Positions 8,087-17,237 of a stretch of 64,000 bases of DNA are shown one piece after another. Source of the DNA: Comamonas sp. SCN 65-56 (lineage in GTDB: Bacteria > Pseudomonadota > Gammaproteobacteria > Burkholderiales > Burkholderiaceae_C); the NCBI RefSeq assembly GCF_001724135.1, contig NZ_MEDS01000008.1, positions 62,001 through 126,000 of the forward strand, written 5' to 3'. Each line of letters opens with the position of its first letter. Position 1 is the stretch's first letter. The position numbers and the translations under genes were made by a program. Under the pieces are notes generated by a model. That model saw only the letters and a program-made list of their open reading frames with translations, was not told the DNA's origin and made no database searches.

Positions 8087-10117
8087 ATGAGCGATCCCGA
8101 CATCGAACACGTGCCCATGCGCGGTGCCGCCTTCTGGGTGGCCGTGCTGTTTTCCTGCTTCCAGATCTGGACGGCGGCATTCCAGCCCATGTCCAGCCAG
8201 GTGATACGCGCGATCCACGTCGGCTTCGTGATCTGGATGGTGCTGATTCTGTACCCGCCATTCAAGGGGGCCCGTCCGTCGCTGGCGCGCATCGGCCGCA
8301 TTGCAGGCTGGGCGCTGGGCCTGCTGGGTTTTGCGTGCAGTTTCTACTACTGGGTGTTCGAATCGGACCTGACGGCGCGCGCGGGCGAGATCGTCGGCTG
8401 GGACTGGTTTGTCGGCATCGTGATGCTCGCGCTGGTGTTCGAAGCCACGCGGCGCGCGATGGGCTGGGGCCTGCCGGTGATCTGCGGCATCTTCCTCGCC
8501 TACGGGTTGTTCGGCCAGTATTTGCCGGGCGTGCTCGCGCATCGGGGTTATGGCGTGGATCAGATTTTGAGCACGCTATCGTTCGGTACCGAAGGCATCT
8601 TCGGTACGCCGACCTACGTCTCCTCGACCTACATCTACCTCTTCATCCTGTTTGGCGCGTTTCTGGAGCAGGCCGGGATGATCGATCTGTTCACCGACTT
8701 TGCCATGGGCACCGTCGGCCACACCAAGGGCGGGCCGGCCAAGGTATCGGTGATTTCCTCGGCGCTGATGGGCACGATCAACGGCTCGGGCGTGGCCAAC
8801 GTGGTGACGACCGGCCAGTTCACCATCCCGCTGATGAAGCGCTTTGGTTACGCCCCGGCGTTCGCGGGCGGCGTGGAGGCCACGGCCAGCATGGGCGGGC
8901 AGATCATGCCGCCGGTGATGGGGGCGGTGGCCTTCATCATGGCCGAAACCATCAACGTGCCCTACGTGGACATCGTCAAGGCCGCGGTGATCCCGGCCAT
9001 GCTCTACTTCTTCACCGCGTTCTGGATGGTGCACCTGGAAGCCGGGCGCAAGGGGCTGCTGGGCCTGCCCAAGGACGAATGCCCGAACCCCTGGACGGCG
9101 GTGCGCCAGCGCTGGCACCTGCTGCTGCCCTTGATCGGCCTGGTGTGGCTGCTGTTCGCCGGCTACACGCCGATGTTCTCGGGCACCATAGGCCTGGCGC
9201 TCACGGTGGTGCTGATCTTCGGCTCGGCCGTGCTCACCGGCGTCAGGCGCACCACGCTGCGCGTCGTCTTCTGGGTGCTGCTGGCGCTGGCGTGCAGCGG
9301 CTTCTTCAAGTTTGGCGTCGGCACCTTCTTTGTCGTCACCGCCGCACTGGTGGCACTCACCTACATCCGCCACACCGGCAAGGATGCGCGCAAGCTGGCG
9401 ATCACCGCACTGGCCGATGGCGCACGCCATGCACTGCCGGTGGCCGCGGCCTGCGCCATCGTCGGCGTGATCATCGGCGTGATCAACCTCACGGGCGTGG
9501 CGGCCGAGCTGGGTGGCCAGGTGATCGCGATCGGCGAGAACAACCTCTTCCTGGCGCTGTTCTTCACCATGGTGATCTGCCTGGTACTGGGCATGGGCAT
9601 ACCGACGATCCCCAACTACATCATCACCAGCTCGCTGGCCGCGCCGGTGCTGCTCAAGCTGGGCGTGCCGCTGCTGGTGTCGCACATGTTTGTCTTCTAC
9701 TTCGGCATCATGGCCGACCTCACGCCGCCGGTGGCGCTGGCGGCCTTCGCGGCCGCACCGATCGCGAACGAGAGCGGCATGAAGATCGGCTTCCAGGCGG
9801 TGCGCATCGCGATTGCCGGTTTCATCGTGCCCTACATGGCGGTCTACGACCCGGCGCTGATGGCGCAAAGCACCAGCGTGCTGGCGATCGCGTGGGTGAC
9901 GTTCAAGGCCATCGTCGCGGTCTGTTTCTGGGGCGCGGGAGCCATCGGCTACCTGCGCGCGCCACTCAACTGGTTCGAGCGCCTCTTCGCCATCGCCGCC
10001 GCATGCCTGCTGGTGGCCGCGATCCCGTGGACCGACGAGGCCGGTATGGCCTGTTGCGTGCTGTTCCTCGCCTGGCACTTCTGGCGCACGCGTAGGCCCG
10101 CGTCGGCCAAGGCCTGA
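8087..10117 (+). CDS. TRAP transporter permease, fused 4TM/12TM (TAXI type)
   Basis: A 676-residue, very hydrophobic inner-membrane protein that fuses the small (DctQ-like) and large (DctM-like) TRAP subunits, as is usual for TAXI-TRAP systems. The conserved large-subunit core is visible in GTVGHTKGGPAKVSVISSAL, INGSGVANVVTTGQFTIPLM, VEATASMGGQIMPPVMGAVA and a second half-repeat LGMGIPTIPNYIITSSLAAP. It would import a substrate with sodium or proton symport together with the TAXI receptor. The start follows the terminator-like hairpin; a GTG-initiated DUF1850 gene follows after 3 bp. Confidence 0.93.
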   Translation: MSDPDIEHVPMRGAAFWVAVLFSCFQIWTAAFQPMSSQVIRAIHVGFVIWMVLILYPPFKGARPSLARIGRIAGWALGLLGFACSFYYWVFESDLTARAGEIVGWDWFVGIVMLALVFEATRRAMGWGLPVICGIFLAYGLFGQYLPGVLAHRGYGVDQILSTLSFGTEGIFGTPTYVSSTYIYLFILFGAFLEQAGMIDLFTDFAMGTVGHTKGGPAKVSVISSALMGTINGSGVANVVTTGQFTIPLMKRFGYAPAFAGGVEATASMGGQIMPPVMGAVAFIMAETINVPYVDIVKAAVIPAMLYFFTAFWMVHLEAGRKGLLGLPKDECPNPWTAVRQRWHLLLPLIGLVWLLFAGYTPMFSGTIGLALTVVLIFGSAVLTGVRRTTLRVVFWVLLALACSGFFKFGVGTFFVVTAALVALTYIRHTGKDARKLAITALADGARHALPVAAACAIVGVIIGVINLTGVAAELGGQVIAIGENNLFLALFFTMVICLVLGMGIPTIPNYIITSSLAAPVLLKLGVPLLVSHMFVFYFGIMADLTPPVALAAFAAAPIANESGMKIGFQAVRIAIAGFIVPYMAVYDPALMAQSTSVLAIAWVTFKAIVAVCFWGAGAIGYLRAPLNWFERLFAIAAACLLVAAIPWTDEAGMACCVLFLAWHFWRTRRPASAKA

Positions 10118-10120
10118 GCC

Positions 10121-10522
10121 GTGATCCTCGGCATTTGCCTGGCCCTGGCGGCTGCGACGCCCGCCGCACCTGTCTTCATCCCCACCACACGCTTCACGCT
10201 GGCGTGGACGCATTCGATAGAAAAGCAGCGCTGGGAAGAAGACTACGTAGTGCACGCGGGCGAGCCGCCGCGCCTGAAAGCGGGCCAGGCGCGCATCCGC
10301 GGATCTGCTGCCGGGATGGAGCCCCCACCGGACGCGAAGCTTGAACACGGCTGGTACGTGTACCAACCCGCGCGCTGGCCGGTGACGCCGCTGCGCCTCA
10401 CACGTTCGCAATTCACCGCCGATTTCGATCTGTGCGTCGATGGTGCATGCCGCAGCATGAGCGCCTACCTGCCGTCAGATCACGGCATCACGCTGCTTTC
10501 CCCCTGCTCTCACGCCGAATGA
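10121..10522 (+). CDS. DUF1850 domain protein associated with TAXI-TRAP transporter
   Basis: A 133-residue protein whose TRFTLAWTHSIEKQRWEEDYVV segment matches the DUF1850 signature, a family habitually encoded next to TAXI-TRAP permeases. The N-terminus (ILGICLALAAATPAAP) is a short hydrophobic segment that may anchor or export it. Its biochemical role is unknown; the fixed neighbourhood implies an accessory role in the transporter. It starts with GTG 3 bp after the permease stop and overlaps the next gene by 4 bp (ATGA), so translation is probably coupled. Confidence 0.8.
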   Translation: MILGICLALAAATPAAPVFIPTTRFTLAWTHSIEKQRWEEDYVVHAGEPPRLKAGQARIRGSAAGMEPPPDAKLEHGWYVYQPARWPVTPLRLTRSQFTADFDLCVDGACRSMSAYLPSDHGITLLSPCSHAE

Positions 10523-11424
10523 ATTTCGCCGCGCTGCTGCTGCCCGACTTTTCGCTGATCCTGTCGGGCTACCTCGTCTGCCGAGTCACGCCGCTGAACC
10601 GCAGCGTCTGGCACTCGGTCGAGCGGCTGGTGTACTACTTTCTCTTTCCCATCCTGCTGTTTCTCTCCATCGTCAAAACGCCCATCGACGTGGGCGAAGC
10701 GTCCAGCCTGATCGCGGCGGGCCTGCTGCTCAGTGGCGGCGGCATCGCGCTCTCGTGGCTGATGCCGCATCTGCCGCTGCTCGGCCCCAAGATCGACGCG
10801 CGCGACCACGCGGGCGCGGCGCAGGTGGCGTTTCGCTTCAATTCCTACATCGCCCTGGCGCTGGCGGCTCGCCTGGCGGGCGAAGCGGGTTCGCAGGCCG
10901 TCGCCATCCTGATCGGCGTGTGCGTGCCGCTCATCAACGTCGCCGCCGTCTGGCCGATGGCACGCCAGAGCGAAAGTCGGGTGCTGCGCGAGCTGGCGCG
11001 CAACCCACTCATCATCGCCACCGTCTGCGGCCTCATGTCCAATCTCGCGGGTCTCACCTTGCCGGGCTGGCTCACGCCGTCGCTGCAGCGCGTGGGCTCC
11101 ACTGCCGTGCCGCTGGGGCTGATGGCGGTGGGCGCAGGCATGCAGTGGGGCTCGCTGCAAACCAGCCGCGCGCTCACGGCGGCGCTGCTGGCGATTCGCC
11201 ACCTGCTGATGCCACTCTGGGGCTGGCTGCTGGCGCGCCTGCTCGGGCTGGAGCCCGTGGCCGCGACGGTGCTCATCGCGTTTGCGGCGCTGCCCACGGC
11301 ATCGAGCTGCTACGTGCTGGCGGTGCAGATGGGCTACCGCGGGCCGTATGTGGCGGGTCTCATCACACTGTCGCACATCGTGGCGTTGGCAAGTTTGCCG
11401 CTGGCGCTCGGGTTTTTGTCCTGA
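10519..11424 (+). CDS. AEC family transporter (auxin efflux carrier-like)
   Basis: A 301-residue membrane protein with about ten hydrophobic segments and the mem_trans (AEC) fold pattern: LLLPDFSLILSGYLVCR at the N-terminus, NPLIIATVCGLMSNLAGLTL in the middle, and AALPTASSCYVLAVQMGY near the C-terminus. Family members export or import small carboxylates and malonate-like compounds; the substrate here is unknown. The start codon overlaps the DUF1850 stop (ATGA at 10519-10522), so it belongs to the TAXI-TRAP transcription unit. That raises the possibility that both transporters handle related substrates. Confidence 0.88.
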   Translation: MNFAALLLPDFSLILSGYLVCRVTPLNRSVWHSVERLVYYFLFPILLFLSIVKTPIDVGEASSLIAAGLLLSGGGIALSWLMPHLPLLGPKIDARDHAGAAQVAFRFNSYIALALAARLAGEAGSQAVAILIGVCVPLINVAAVWPMARQSESRVLRELARNPLIIATVCGLMSNLAGLTLPGWLTPSLQRVGSTAVPLGLMAVGAGMQWGSLQTSRALTAALLAIRHLLMPLWGWLLARLLGLEPVAATVLIAFAALPTASSCYVLAVQMGYRGPYVAGLITLSHIVALASLPLALGFLS

Positions 11425-11427
11425 AAC

Positions 11428-11464
11428 GATAGCTGCTCGCGATTTACCAGCAAGCGCTAGAGGC
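11428..11464. repeat. Dispersed hairpin repeat (REP-like), intergenic copy
   Basis: The unit GATAGCTGCTCGCG, a short loop, then CAAGCGCTAGAGGC matches the repeat found at 34525, 46741 and 56775. It lies just after the AEC transporter stop. Confidence 0.6.
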
Positions 11465-11501
11465 ACTTTTAAATGCAAGGCACACATCGCCCCCATCCCT
11501 G

Positions 11502-11663
11502 CCTTCCCCCAAAGGGGGAAGGAGCAAGACCGGTGCACCCTGCTTTTTACCCCCTCCCCCTCTGGGGGAGGGTTGGGGTGGGGGCCAGCGGCGCTCGCCG
11601 CCGCAACCAAACTCGGCAAGGCGCACGCCGCCCCCTTCCCAGCCTTCCCCCAGAGGGGGAAGG
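11502..11663. repeat. Cluster of three C/G-rich hairpins
   Basis: Three perfect 9-bp stems with 3-nt loops stand in a row: 11502-11522 (CCTTCCCCC/GGGGGAAGG), 11552-11572 (CCCTCCCCC/GGGGGAGGG) and 11643-11663 (CCTTCCCCC/GGGGGAAGG). The middle one is followed by GGTGGGGGCCAGCGGC, which recurs at 37435-37451 after a fourth hairpin. They lie between the convergent AEC transporter and queG and may act as bidirectional terminators or as mobile REP-type units. Confidence 0.75.
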
Positions 11664-11685
11664 GGTCAAGAGCCAGCGGGGCGCA

Positions 11686-12765
11686 TCAAGGGGTTTGCAT
11701 CAAAGCCCAAACCACATGCTCGCGCACCAGCGCGCTCGGATGGGCTAGCCGCGCGCGCAGCGCCGCGCGGATCGCTTCGGCTTCGTCGCCACTCGCCACT
11801 CGCAGTGCGTTGCCCAGCGCGACGGCCACGTTGCGCAGCCAGCGCTCGTGGTTGATGCGCCGTATCGGTCCACCCTCGGTGCGCTTCAAGAACGTCGCCT
11901 CGTCCCACGCCAACAGATCAACCAGCGGCTGCCCCACCAGCCCCGCGCGCTCGTCGAAATCGGCGACCTCGCTCTCTTGCGCGTACTTGTTCCACGGGCA
12001 GATGGTCTGGCAGTCGTCGCAGCCATAGACGTGGTTGCCCATCTGCGCGCGCAGATCCTCGGCAATCGCGCCCTTGTTCTCTATCGTCAGATAGGAGATG
12101 CAGCGGCGCGCGTCCACCACGCCGGTGGCGACGATGGCCTGCGTCGGGCAGACGTCGATACAGGCGGTGCAGGTGCCGCAGTGGTCGGTGACGGGCGCGG
12201 TCTCCTCCAGCGCGAAATCGACGTAGATCTCGCCCAGGAAGAAAGCCGAGCCCGCATCGCGCGAGAGGATGAGCGAATGTTTGCCCTGCCAGCCCTGGCC
12301 GCTGCGCGCCGCCAGCGCTTTCTCCAGCACCGGCGCTGAATCGCAGAACGCGCGGTGGCCGAACGGCCCTATGGCCTCGGCGATGCGATCGCACAGCTTT
12401 TGCAGCCGCCCGCGCAGCACCTTGTGGTAGTCGCGCCCCCTCGCATAGAGTGAAACCACGCCTTCGCCCGGGCGGGTGAGCCGGGCAAGTTCCTGCGCCT
12501 GCCAGTCATCGGGCACATCGCGCGGCAGGTAGTTCATGCGCACAGTGATCACGCTCAGCGTGCCGGCAATCAGCTCGGCCGGACGCATGCGCTTGGTGCC
12601 ATGCTTGTGCATGTAATCCAGATCGCCGTGGTAACCCTTGGCGAGCCAGTCAAGAAAATCCGGCTCCACGGCAGACAAATCCACGCCCGAGACCCCGATT
12701 TGGGAAAATCCCAACTCGCGCGCCCAGCCGCTCATTTGCAGCATCAATGTGTCGCCATCGACCAT
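11686..12765 (-). CDS. queG: Epoxyqueuosine reductase QueG
   Basis: The last enzyme of queuosine synthesis, a cobalamin- and iron-sulfur-dependent reductase acting on tRNA-bound epoxyqueuosine. The 359-residue product has two ferredoxin-type 4Fe-4S motifs (CGTCTACIDVCP and CDDCQTICPWNKY) and the family N-terminus around WARELGFSQIGVSGVDL, then GYHGDLDYMHKHGTKRMRP. A HEAT-like C-terminal tail (RNVAVALGNALRV) completes it. The ATG at 12765 gives the normal length; the open frame continues upstream into tsaE but that part has no similarity. It is divergent from tsaE with only 15 bp between the starts. Confidence 0.95.
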   Translation of the reverse strand: MVDGDTLMLQMSGWARELGFSQIGVSGVDLSAVEPDFLDWLAKGYHGDLDYMHKHGTKRMRPAELIAGTLSVITVRMNYLPRDVPDDWQAQELARLTRPGEGVVSLYARGRDYHKVLRGRLQKLCDRIAEAIGPFGHRAFCDSAPVLEKALAARSGQGWQGKHSLILSRDAGSAFFLGEIYVDFALEETAPVTDHCGTCTACIDVCPTQAIVATGVVDARRCISYLTIENKGAIAEDLRAQMGNHVYGCDDCQTICPWNKYAQESEVADFDERAGLVGQPLVDLLAWDEATFLKRTEGGPIRRINHERWLRNVAVALGNALRVASGDEAEAIRAALRARLAHPSALVREHVVWALMQTP

Positions 12766-12780
12766 TCCCCGATTGTAGAA

Positions 12781-13293
12781 ATGCCCCCTCCCCCCGCCAC
12801 ACCCGCCCCGGCCGACACCCTCACGCTGCACTGGTCATCCGAAGCCGACACCGAGCGCTTCGCCCGGCGCCTGGCGCGCGCGCCGCAATTGGCCAACGCC
12901 TTCATCGCGCTGCATGGCGATCTGGGCGCGGGCAAGACCACACTGGTGCGCCACCTGCTGCGCGCGCTCGGCGTTGCCGGGCGCATCAAGAGCCCGACCT
13001 ACGCGGTGGTCGAGCCCTACACCGCAGGTGAGCTGTCCATCTGGCATTTCGACTTCTATCGCTTCAGCGACCCGCGCGAGTGGGAGGACGCGGGCTTTCG
13101 CGACCTCTTCGCCAGCCCGGGGCTGAAACTGGCAGAATGGCCACGAAATGCAGGAAAGTGCTTGCCTGATGCAGACTTGGAGCTTGAAATTCAGGTGAAT
13201 GATGATGAAAATAGGCACGTCACGCTGCGCGCGGGCACGCCACTGGGCCACGCGCTGCTGAGCGAACTGGCCCGCCCATGCGCACACCCTTGA
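12781..13293 (+). CDS. tsaE: tRNA threonylcarbamoyladenosine biosynthesis ATPase TsaE
   Basis: A 170-residue P-loop protein needed for t6A37 modification of tRNA together with TsaB and TsaD. The Walker A motif is GDLGAGKTT (about residues 44-52), followed by the family motifs SPTYAVVEPY and HFDFYR. The start at 12781 is the first ATG after the divergent queG start. The C-terminal part, from about 13140 to 13215, is distinctly AT-richer than the rest of the gene. It overlaps amiC by 16 bp, the usual tsaE-amiC arrangement in proteobacteria. Confidence 0.93.
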   Translation: MPPPPATPAPADTLTLHWSSEADTERFARRLARAPQLANAFIALHGDLGAGKTTLVRHLLRALGVAGRIKSPTYAVVEPYTAGELSIWHFDFYRFSDPREWEDAGFRDLFASPGLKLAEWPRNAGKCLPDADLELEIQVNDDENRHVTLRAGTPLGHALLSELARPCAHP

Positions 13294-14666
13294 CCCCAAC
13301 TCCCCTGCACCGACGCACGGTGCTGCAGGCGGGCTCGCTCGCCCTGCTGCTGGGCAGCGCGCAGATCGCGCGTGGCGCCAGCATCGTCGCGGTGCGCATC
13401 TGGCCGGCGCAAGACTATTCGCGCGTCACCATCGAATCCGACCAGCCCTTGAGGACGCAGCAAACCTTCGTGCCCGAACCGCCGCGCCTGGCCGTCGACA
13501 TCGAGGGCATGGACCTGAACCCGCAGCTGCGCGAGCTGGTCGGCAAGGTGCAGCCCGACGACCCCAACATCGCCGCAATCCGCGTCGGGCAGTTTCAGCC
13601 TGGCCTGGTGCGTCTGGTACTCGATCTCAAGCGCGAGGCGCGGCCCCAGGTCTTTTCGCTGCCGCCGGTGGCCAGCTACCGCAACCGGCTGGTGCTGGAC
13701 CTGTACCCGGCGCAGGCCCTGGACCCGCTGGCTACCCTGATCGCCGAGCGCTCGGGCGGCGCCACGCCCGCCGCCAACGAGGGCGAGAGCGACCCACTGG
13801 GCGCGCTGATCCAGCGCCAAGCCCAGGCTGACGCACCTGCGGCAGACAAGCCCACACCGGCACCGGACACCACCATCGCCCGCAGCGAGCCACCTGCGCC
13901 ACCAGCCACCACAGCCACCACACCCACCCGAAGCGGCGGCACCGACCGCATCATCATCGTCGCGCTCGACCCGGGCCACGGCGGCGAAGACCCCGGCGCC
14001 ATCGGCCCGCGCGGCACGCACGAAAAGGACGTCGTGCTCAAGGTGGCCCATCTGCTGCGCGAGCGCATCAATGCCACCAAAATCGACGGCAACCCGATGC
14101 GCGCCTACATGACGCGCGACGCCGACTTCTTCGTGCCGCTGGCCACGCGCGTGGCCAAGGCACGGCGCGTGCAGGCCGATCTTTTCGTCTCGATCCACGC
14201 CGACGCCTTCAGCAACCCCGACGCCCACGGCGCCAGCGTTTTTGCGCTCAGCCAGGGCGGCGCCTCCAGTTCTGCCGCGCGCTGGCTCGCGAACAAGGAA
14301 AACAAGGCCGACCTGATCGGCGGCGTGAACGTCGGCGTGCAGGACCGGCACGTGCAGCGCGCGATGCTGGACATGAGCACCACCGCACAGATCAACGACA
14401 GCCTCAAGCTCGGCGGCGTGTTGGTGGGCGAGATCGGCGCCATGGCCAAACTGCACAAGCCCCGCGTGGAGCAGGCCGGTTTTGCCGTGCTCAAGGCACC
14501 CGACATTCCCAGCGTGCTGGTGGAGACCGCGTTCATCAGCAACCCCGAGGAAGAAGCGCGCCTGCGCAGCAGCGCCTACCAGGAACAACTGGCCGACGCG
14601 CTGATGCGCGGCATCGTGCGCTACTTCGCCAAGAACCCGCCGCTGGCGCGCAGCCGCACCGTATAG
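13278..14666 (+). CDS. amiC: N-acetylmuramoyl-L-alanine amidase with AMIN domain (AmiC-type)
   Basis: A periplasmic zinc amidase that splits septal peptidoglycan during daughter-cell separation. The 462-residue protein starts with a Tat signal peptide (RRTVLQAGSLALLLGSA, twin arginine at residues 12-13), followed by an AMIN domain that targets the septum (about 35-130). A Pro/Ala/Thr-rich linker (about 150-225) leads to an amidase_3 domain. Zinc-site residues are visible in ALDPGHGGEDPGAIG, THEKDVVLKVA and SIHADAF, and the catalytic glutamate region is VLVETAFISNPEEE. It overlaps tsaE. Confidence 0.95.
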   Translation: MRTPLTPTPLHRRTVLQAGSLALLLGSAQIARGASIVAVRIWPAQDYSRVTIESDQPLRTQQTFVPEPPRLAVDIEGMDLNPQLRELVGKVQPDDPNIAAIRVGQFQPGLVRLVLDLKREARPQVFSLPPVASYRNRLVLDLYPAQALDPLATLIAERSGGATPAANEGESDPLGALIQRQAQADAPAADKPTPAPDTTIARSEPPAPPATTATTPTRSGGTDRIIIVALDPGHGGEDPGAIGPRGTHEKDVVLKVAHLLRERINATKIDGNPMRAYMTRDADFFVPLATRVAKARRVQADLFVSIHADAFSNPDAHGASVFALSQGGASSSAARWLANKENKADLIGGVNVGVQDRHVQRAMLDMSTTAQINDSLKLGGVLVGEIGAMAKLHKPRVEQAGFAVLKAPDIPSVLVETAFISNPEEEARLRSSAYQEQLADALMRGIVRYFAKNPPLARSRTV

Positions 14667-14790
14667 CACGCACGAATCTCCCCGCTCATTGAGCGATGTC
14701 AAAACCGGGGTGAATTTCGAGAAACATTTGGTCGCATTGCCGCTTCAGCGGGTGATACTCGCCGTTACACAGCACTCCTGAGTCCGGGCC

Positions 14791-16350
14791 ATGCAGCTAA
14801 ACCTTCCGGTCACCCAGCAGGAAAACGACTGGGACGACAGCACCATGATCGTCTCCGCCACCGACACACGCGGCTATATCACCCACTGCAACGACACCTT
14901 CGTGCACGTGAGCGGCTACAGCCTTGAAGAGCTGGTGGGTGCCAACCACAACATCCTGCGCCACCCCGATGTGCCCGCGCTTGCCTTCAAGGACCTGTGG
15001 CGCACCATAGGCCGCGGGCGCCAGTGGACGGGCGTGGTGAAGAACCGCTGCAAGAACGGCGACCACTATTGGGTGACGGCCAACGTCGCGCCCATCATGA
15101 AGGGCGGCAAGCCGATCGGCTACCTCTCGGTACGCACCAAACCCAACCGCGCGGAAATCGCCGCGGCCGAAGCACTCTTCAAGGCCGTCAACGAAGCCAA
15201 AGACCCTGCCACCCTGCCCGTGATGCTGGAAGGCGGCGTGCTCTGGCGAAAGGGACTGGCGGGTGTGTGGCAACGCCTGGCGCAAACCAGTCTGGGGCAG
15301 CGCCTGAGCGTCGGACTCGCCCTGCTCACGCTGCCCGCCCTGCTGCCGCTGGCGCTGCCGCTTCAAGGCTGGGCGCTGGCGGTCGTGCAGTGGAGCGTGC
15401 TGGCCGCAGGCGCCGCGGCGTTGGGTTGGTGGTTTCATCGCAAATTCGATGGCGACATGGAGCAGGTGCGCAGCTTCACCGATGACCTGGCCGCCTGCAA
15501 TCTCGCCACCACCGCCCCCCAGGGTGCGCTGCCACCGCTGTCGGTGCAGGCACGCAGCCTGCAGCAGATCCAGATCGCGCTGCAGGCGGTGGTGGGCGAC
15601 GTGCAATCGCAAATCGGGCGCTTCAGCCGGGCAGCGCAGGAGATCACCCAGGGTGCGCGCAATCTTTCCGAGCGCACCGAAGCCCAGGCCGCGCAACTGC
15701 GCGAGACGACAGACAGCATGGATCAGCTGACGCAGACCATGCACCAGACCAGCAGCACCATGGAGCACATCGCCGCGCAAAGTCGCGACAGCAGTGCCGC
15801 TGCCGCCCAGGGTGCAGAGGCCATGCAGCAGGTGGACGCCTTCATGCAAGCGATCACGGCCTCGTCGCGCCAGATGCACGATATCGTCGGCACGATAGAA
15901 GGCATCGCCTTTCAGACCAATCTGCTGGCGCTGAACGCCGCCGTCGAAGCCGCACGCGCAGGAGAGCAGGGCCGCGGCTTTGCCGTCGTCGCCTCGGAGG
16001 TGCGCAACCTGGCGCAGCGCAGCGCCACCGCTGCGCGCGAGATCGGCGAGCTGATCGCGCGCAGCAACGGCCAGATCCGCCAGGGCACGGACACCATGCA
16101 ACAGGCCGTGCAGACGGTGCAACGCGTCTCGGCCAGCGTGCAGCAAGTGGGCCAACTCATCCACGAATTCGGCAGCGTCAGCCAGCAGCAGGAGCAAGGC
16201 ATCGCCCACGTCAACCAGGTCGTCGCGCAGCTCGACGAAATGACCCGACAAAACGCCGCGCTGGCCCAGCAATCGTTTGACGCGGCGCAGCAGCTGCAGG
16301 CCGGGGCGCAAGGGCTGAAGCATTCCGTGGATGTTTTCCGGATGCGTTGA
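14791..16350 (+). CDS. PAS-domain methyl-accepting chemotaxis protein (Aer-like)
   Basis: A 519-residue receptor with a cytoplasmic N-terminal PAS domain (about 10-115; [50 protein letters not shown]) resembling the FAD-binding PAS of the aerotaxis receptor Aer. A hydrophobic hairpin follows (about 170-215; [37 protein letters not shown]), then a methyl-accepting signalling domain with the tip [20 protein letters not shown]. There is no periplasmic sensor and no C-terminal CheR-tether pentapeptide (the protein ends VFRMR), so redox or energy sensing is inferred. Confidence 0.92.
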   Translation: MQLNLPVTQQENDWDDSTMIVSATDTRGYITHCNDTFVHVSGYSLEELVGANHNILRHPDVPALAFKDLWRTIGRGRQWTGVVKNRCKNGDHYWVTANVAPIMKGGKPIGYLSVRTKPNRAEIAAAEALFKAVNEAKDPATLPVMLEGGVLWRKGLAGVWQRLAQTSLGQRLSVGLALLTLPALLPLALPLQGWALAVVQWSVLAAGAAALGWWFHRKFDGDMEQVRSFTDDLAACNLATTAPQGALPPLSVQARSLQQIQIALQAVVGDVQSQIGRFSRAAQEITQGARNLSERTEAQAAQLRETTDSMDQLTQTMHQTSSTMEHIAAQSRDSSAAAAQGAEAMQQVDAFMQAITASSRQMHDIVGTIEGIAFQTNLLALNAAVEAARAGEQGRGFAVVASEVRNLAQRSATAAREIGELIARSNGQIRQGTDTMQQAVQTVQRVSASVQQVGQLIHEFGSVSQQQEQGIAHVNQVVAQLDEMTRQNAALAQQSFDAAQQLQAGAQGLKHSVDVFRMR

Positions 16351-16372
16351 TCGTGCAAAACATTGGTCAAAA

Positions 16373-16417
16373 TAGGCTCTAGCGCTTGACTGCAAAGAGC
16401 TGGCAGCTCCTTTTTTT
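16373..16417. repeat. Dispersed hairpin repeat (REP-like), divergent copy
   Basis: AGGCTCTAGCGCTTG, spacer, GAGCTGGCAGCTCC and seven T resemble the repeat family of the window and also a terminator for the chemoreceptor gene. Confidence 0.5.
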
Positions 16418-16440
16418 AAACATACCCACCCAAAAAAGCG

Positions 16441-16501
16441 CCCCACCCAGCGGTAACCGGGTGGGGCCTTCTCACTCGTGTGCGCCTTGGTAAGGCGCTT
16501 T
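16441..16501. terminator. Two adjacent hairpins before the Lrp-type gene
   Basis: CCCCACCC (16441-16448) pairs with GGGTGGGG (16459-16466). GCGCCTT (16482-16488) pairs with AAGGCGC (16492-16498) and is followed by three T. They insulate the chemoreceptor from the AT-rich region 16540-16617, which is presumably the promoter of the Lrp-type gene. Confidence 0.55.
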
Positions 16502-16617
16502 CACTGGGGACAAACTGTACGCGCCAGGGCACGGATTGTTTTACTGAATCAATCCATCATTTCTGCATTTTTAAAATATTTTTCTGATTTTTTGAAATTG
16601 ATGGAATAATTTTCGAA

Positions 16618-17073
16618 ATGGACAAATTAGATCGGAAAATTCTCTCCGTCTTGCAAGCCGACTCCCGCGCCAGCCTGCAGGAAATCGGCGCTGCCGTCGG
16701 CCTGAGCCCCTCGCCCTGCTGGGGCCGCATCAAGAAGATGGAAGAAGCCGGCGTGATCACCGGCTACACCGTGCGCCTGAATCCGCTGGCACTGGGCCTG
16801 GCCGAGACGGTGCTGGTCATGGTCACGCTGGACAGCCACTCGGACAACACGCTGGAGAAATTCGGCCAGGTGCTGGCGACGATTCCGGAGATCGTCGAAG
16901 CCCATTTGGTCTCGGGCGAATACGACTACCTGCTGCGCATCGTCGTCAAGGACACGCGCGACTACGAGCGCCTGCTGCGCGAGAAGCTCTACAAGATCAA
17001 GGGCATACGCCACAGCCAATCCAGCTTTGTGCTGCGCACGCTCAAATCCGCCGATCTGCCGCTGGACGCATAG
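16618..17073 (+). CDS. Lrp/AsnC family transcriptional regulator
   Basis: A 151-residue feast/famine regulator. It has an N-terminal winged helix-turn-helix (LDRKILSVLQADSRASLQEI, VGLSPSPCWGRIKKMEEAGV) and a C-terminal RAM ligand-binding domain (about 65-145; VLVMVTLDSHS, GEYDYLLRIVVKDTRDYERL). Its upstream 70 bp are strikingly AT-rich with T-runs (16555-16617), as often seen for Lrp-type autoregulated promoters. The target is unknown; xdhA is the next gene on the same strand, but a 160-bp gap separates them, so a direct link is only a guess. Confidence 0.92.
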   Translation: MDKLDRKILSVLQADSRASLQEIGAAVGLSPSPCWGRIKKMEEAGVITGYTVRLNPLALGLAETVLVMVTLDSHSDNTLEKFGQVLATIPEIVEAHLVSGEYDYLLRIVVKDTRDYERLLREKLYKIKGIRHSQSSFVLRTLKSADLPLDA

Positions 17074-17120
17074 CTCGGCAGCCGGAAACCCGCGTCATAT
17101 CAGGGTAAACCCACCTGTTA

Positions 17121-17136
17121 TATGCCTCCGGGCATA
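17121..17136. promoter_or_regulatory. Palindrome upstream of xdhA, possible operator
   Basis: TATGCC-TCCG-GGCATA is a 6-bp inverted repeat about 100 bp upstream of the xdhA start, between the Lrp-type gene and the purine cluster. It could bind the Lrp- or LysR-type regulator next to it; this is a guess. Confidence 0.3.
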
Positions 17137-17237
17137 GTCAGTATGACCTCCCAAGGCTGGCATTGCGGTCGCAAGCGTCGCACCATCGGGCATTCACCCT
17201 GAACGAGGCAGCAGGTCGCGCACATACGGAGAACTCC

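Noticed and set aside
13140-13215. AT-rich patch in tsaE as an inserted repeat
   Set aside because: It lacks the arms of the dispersed repeat and sits in the poorly conserved C-terminus; it may be simple drift.
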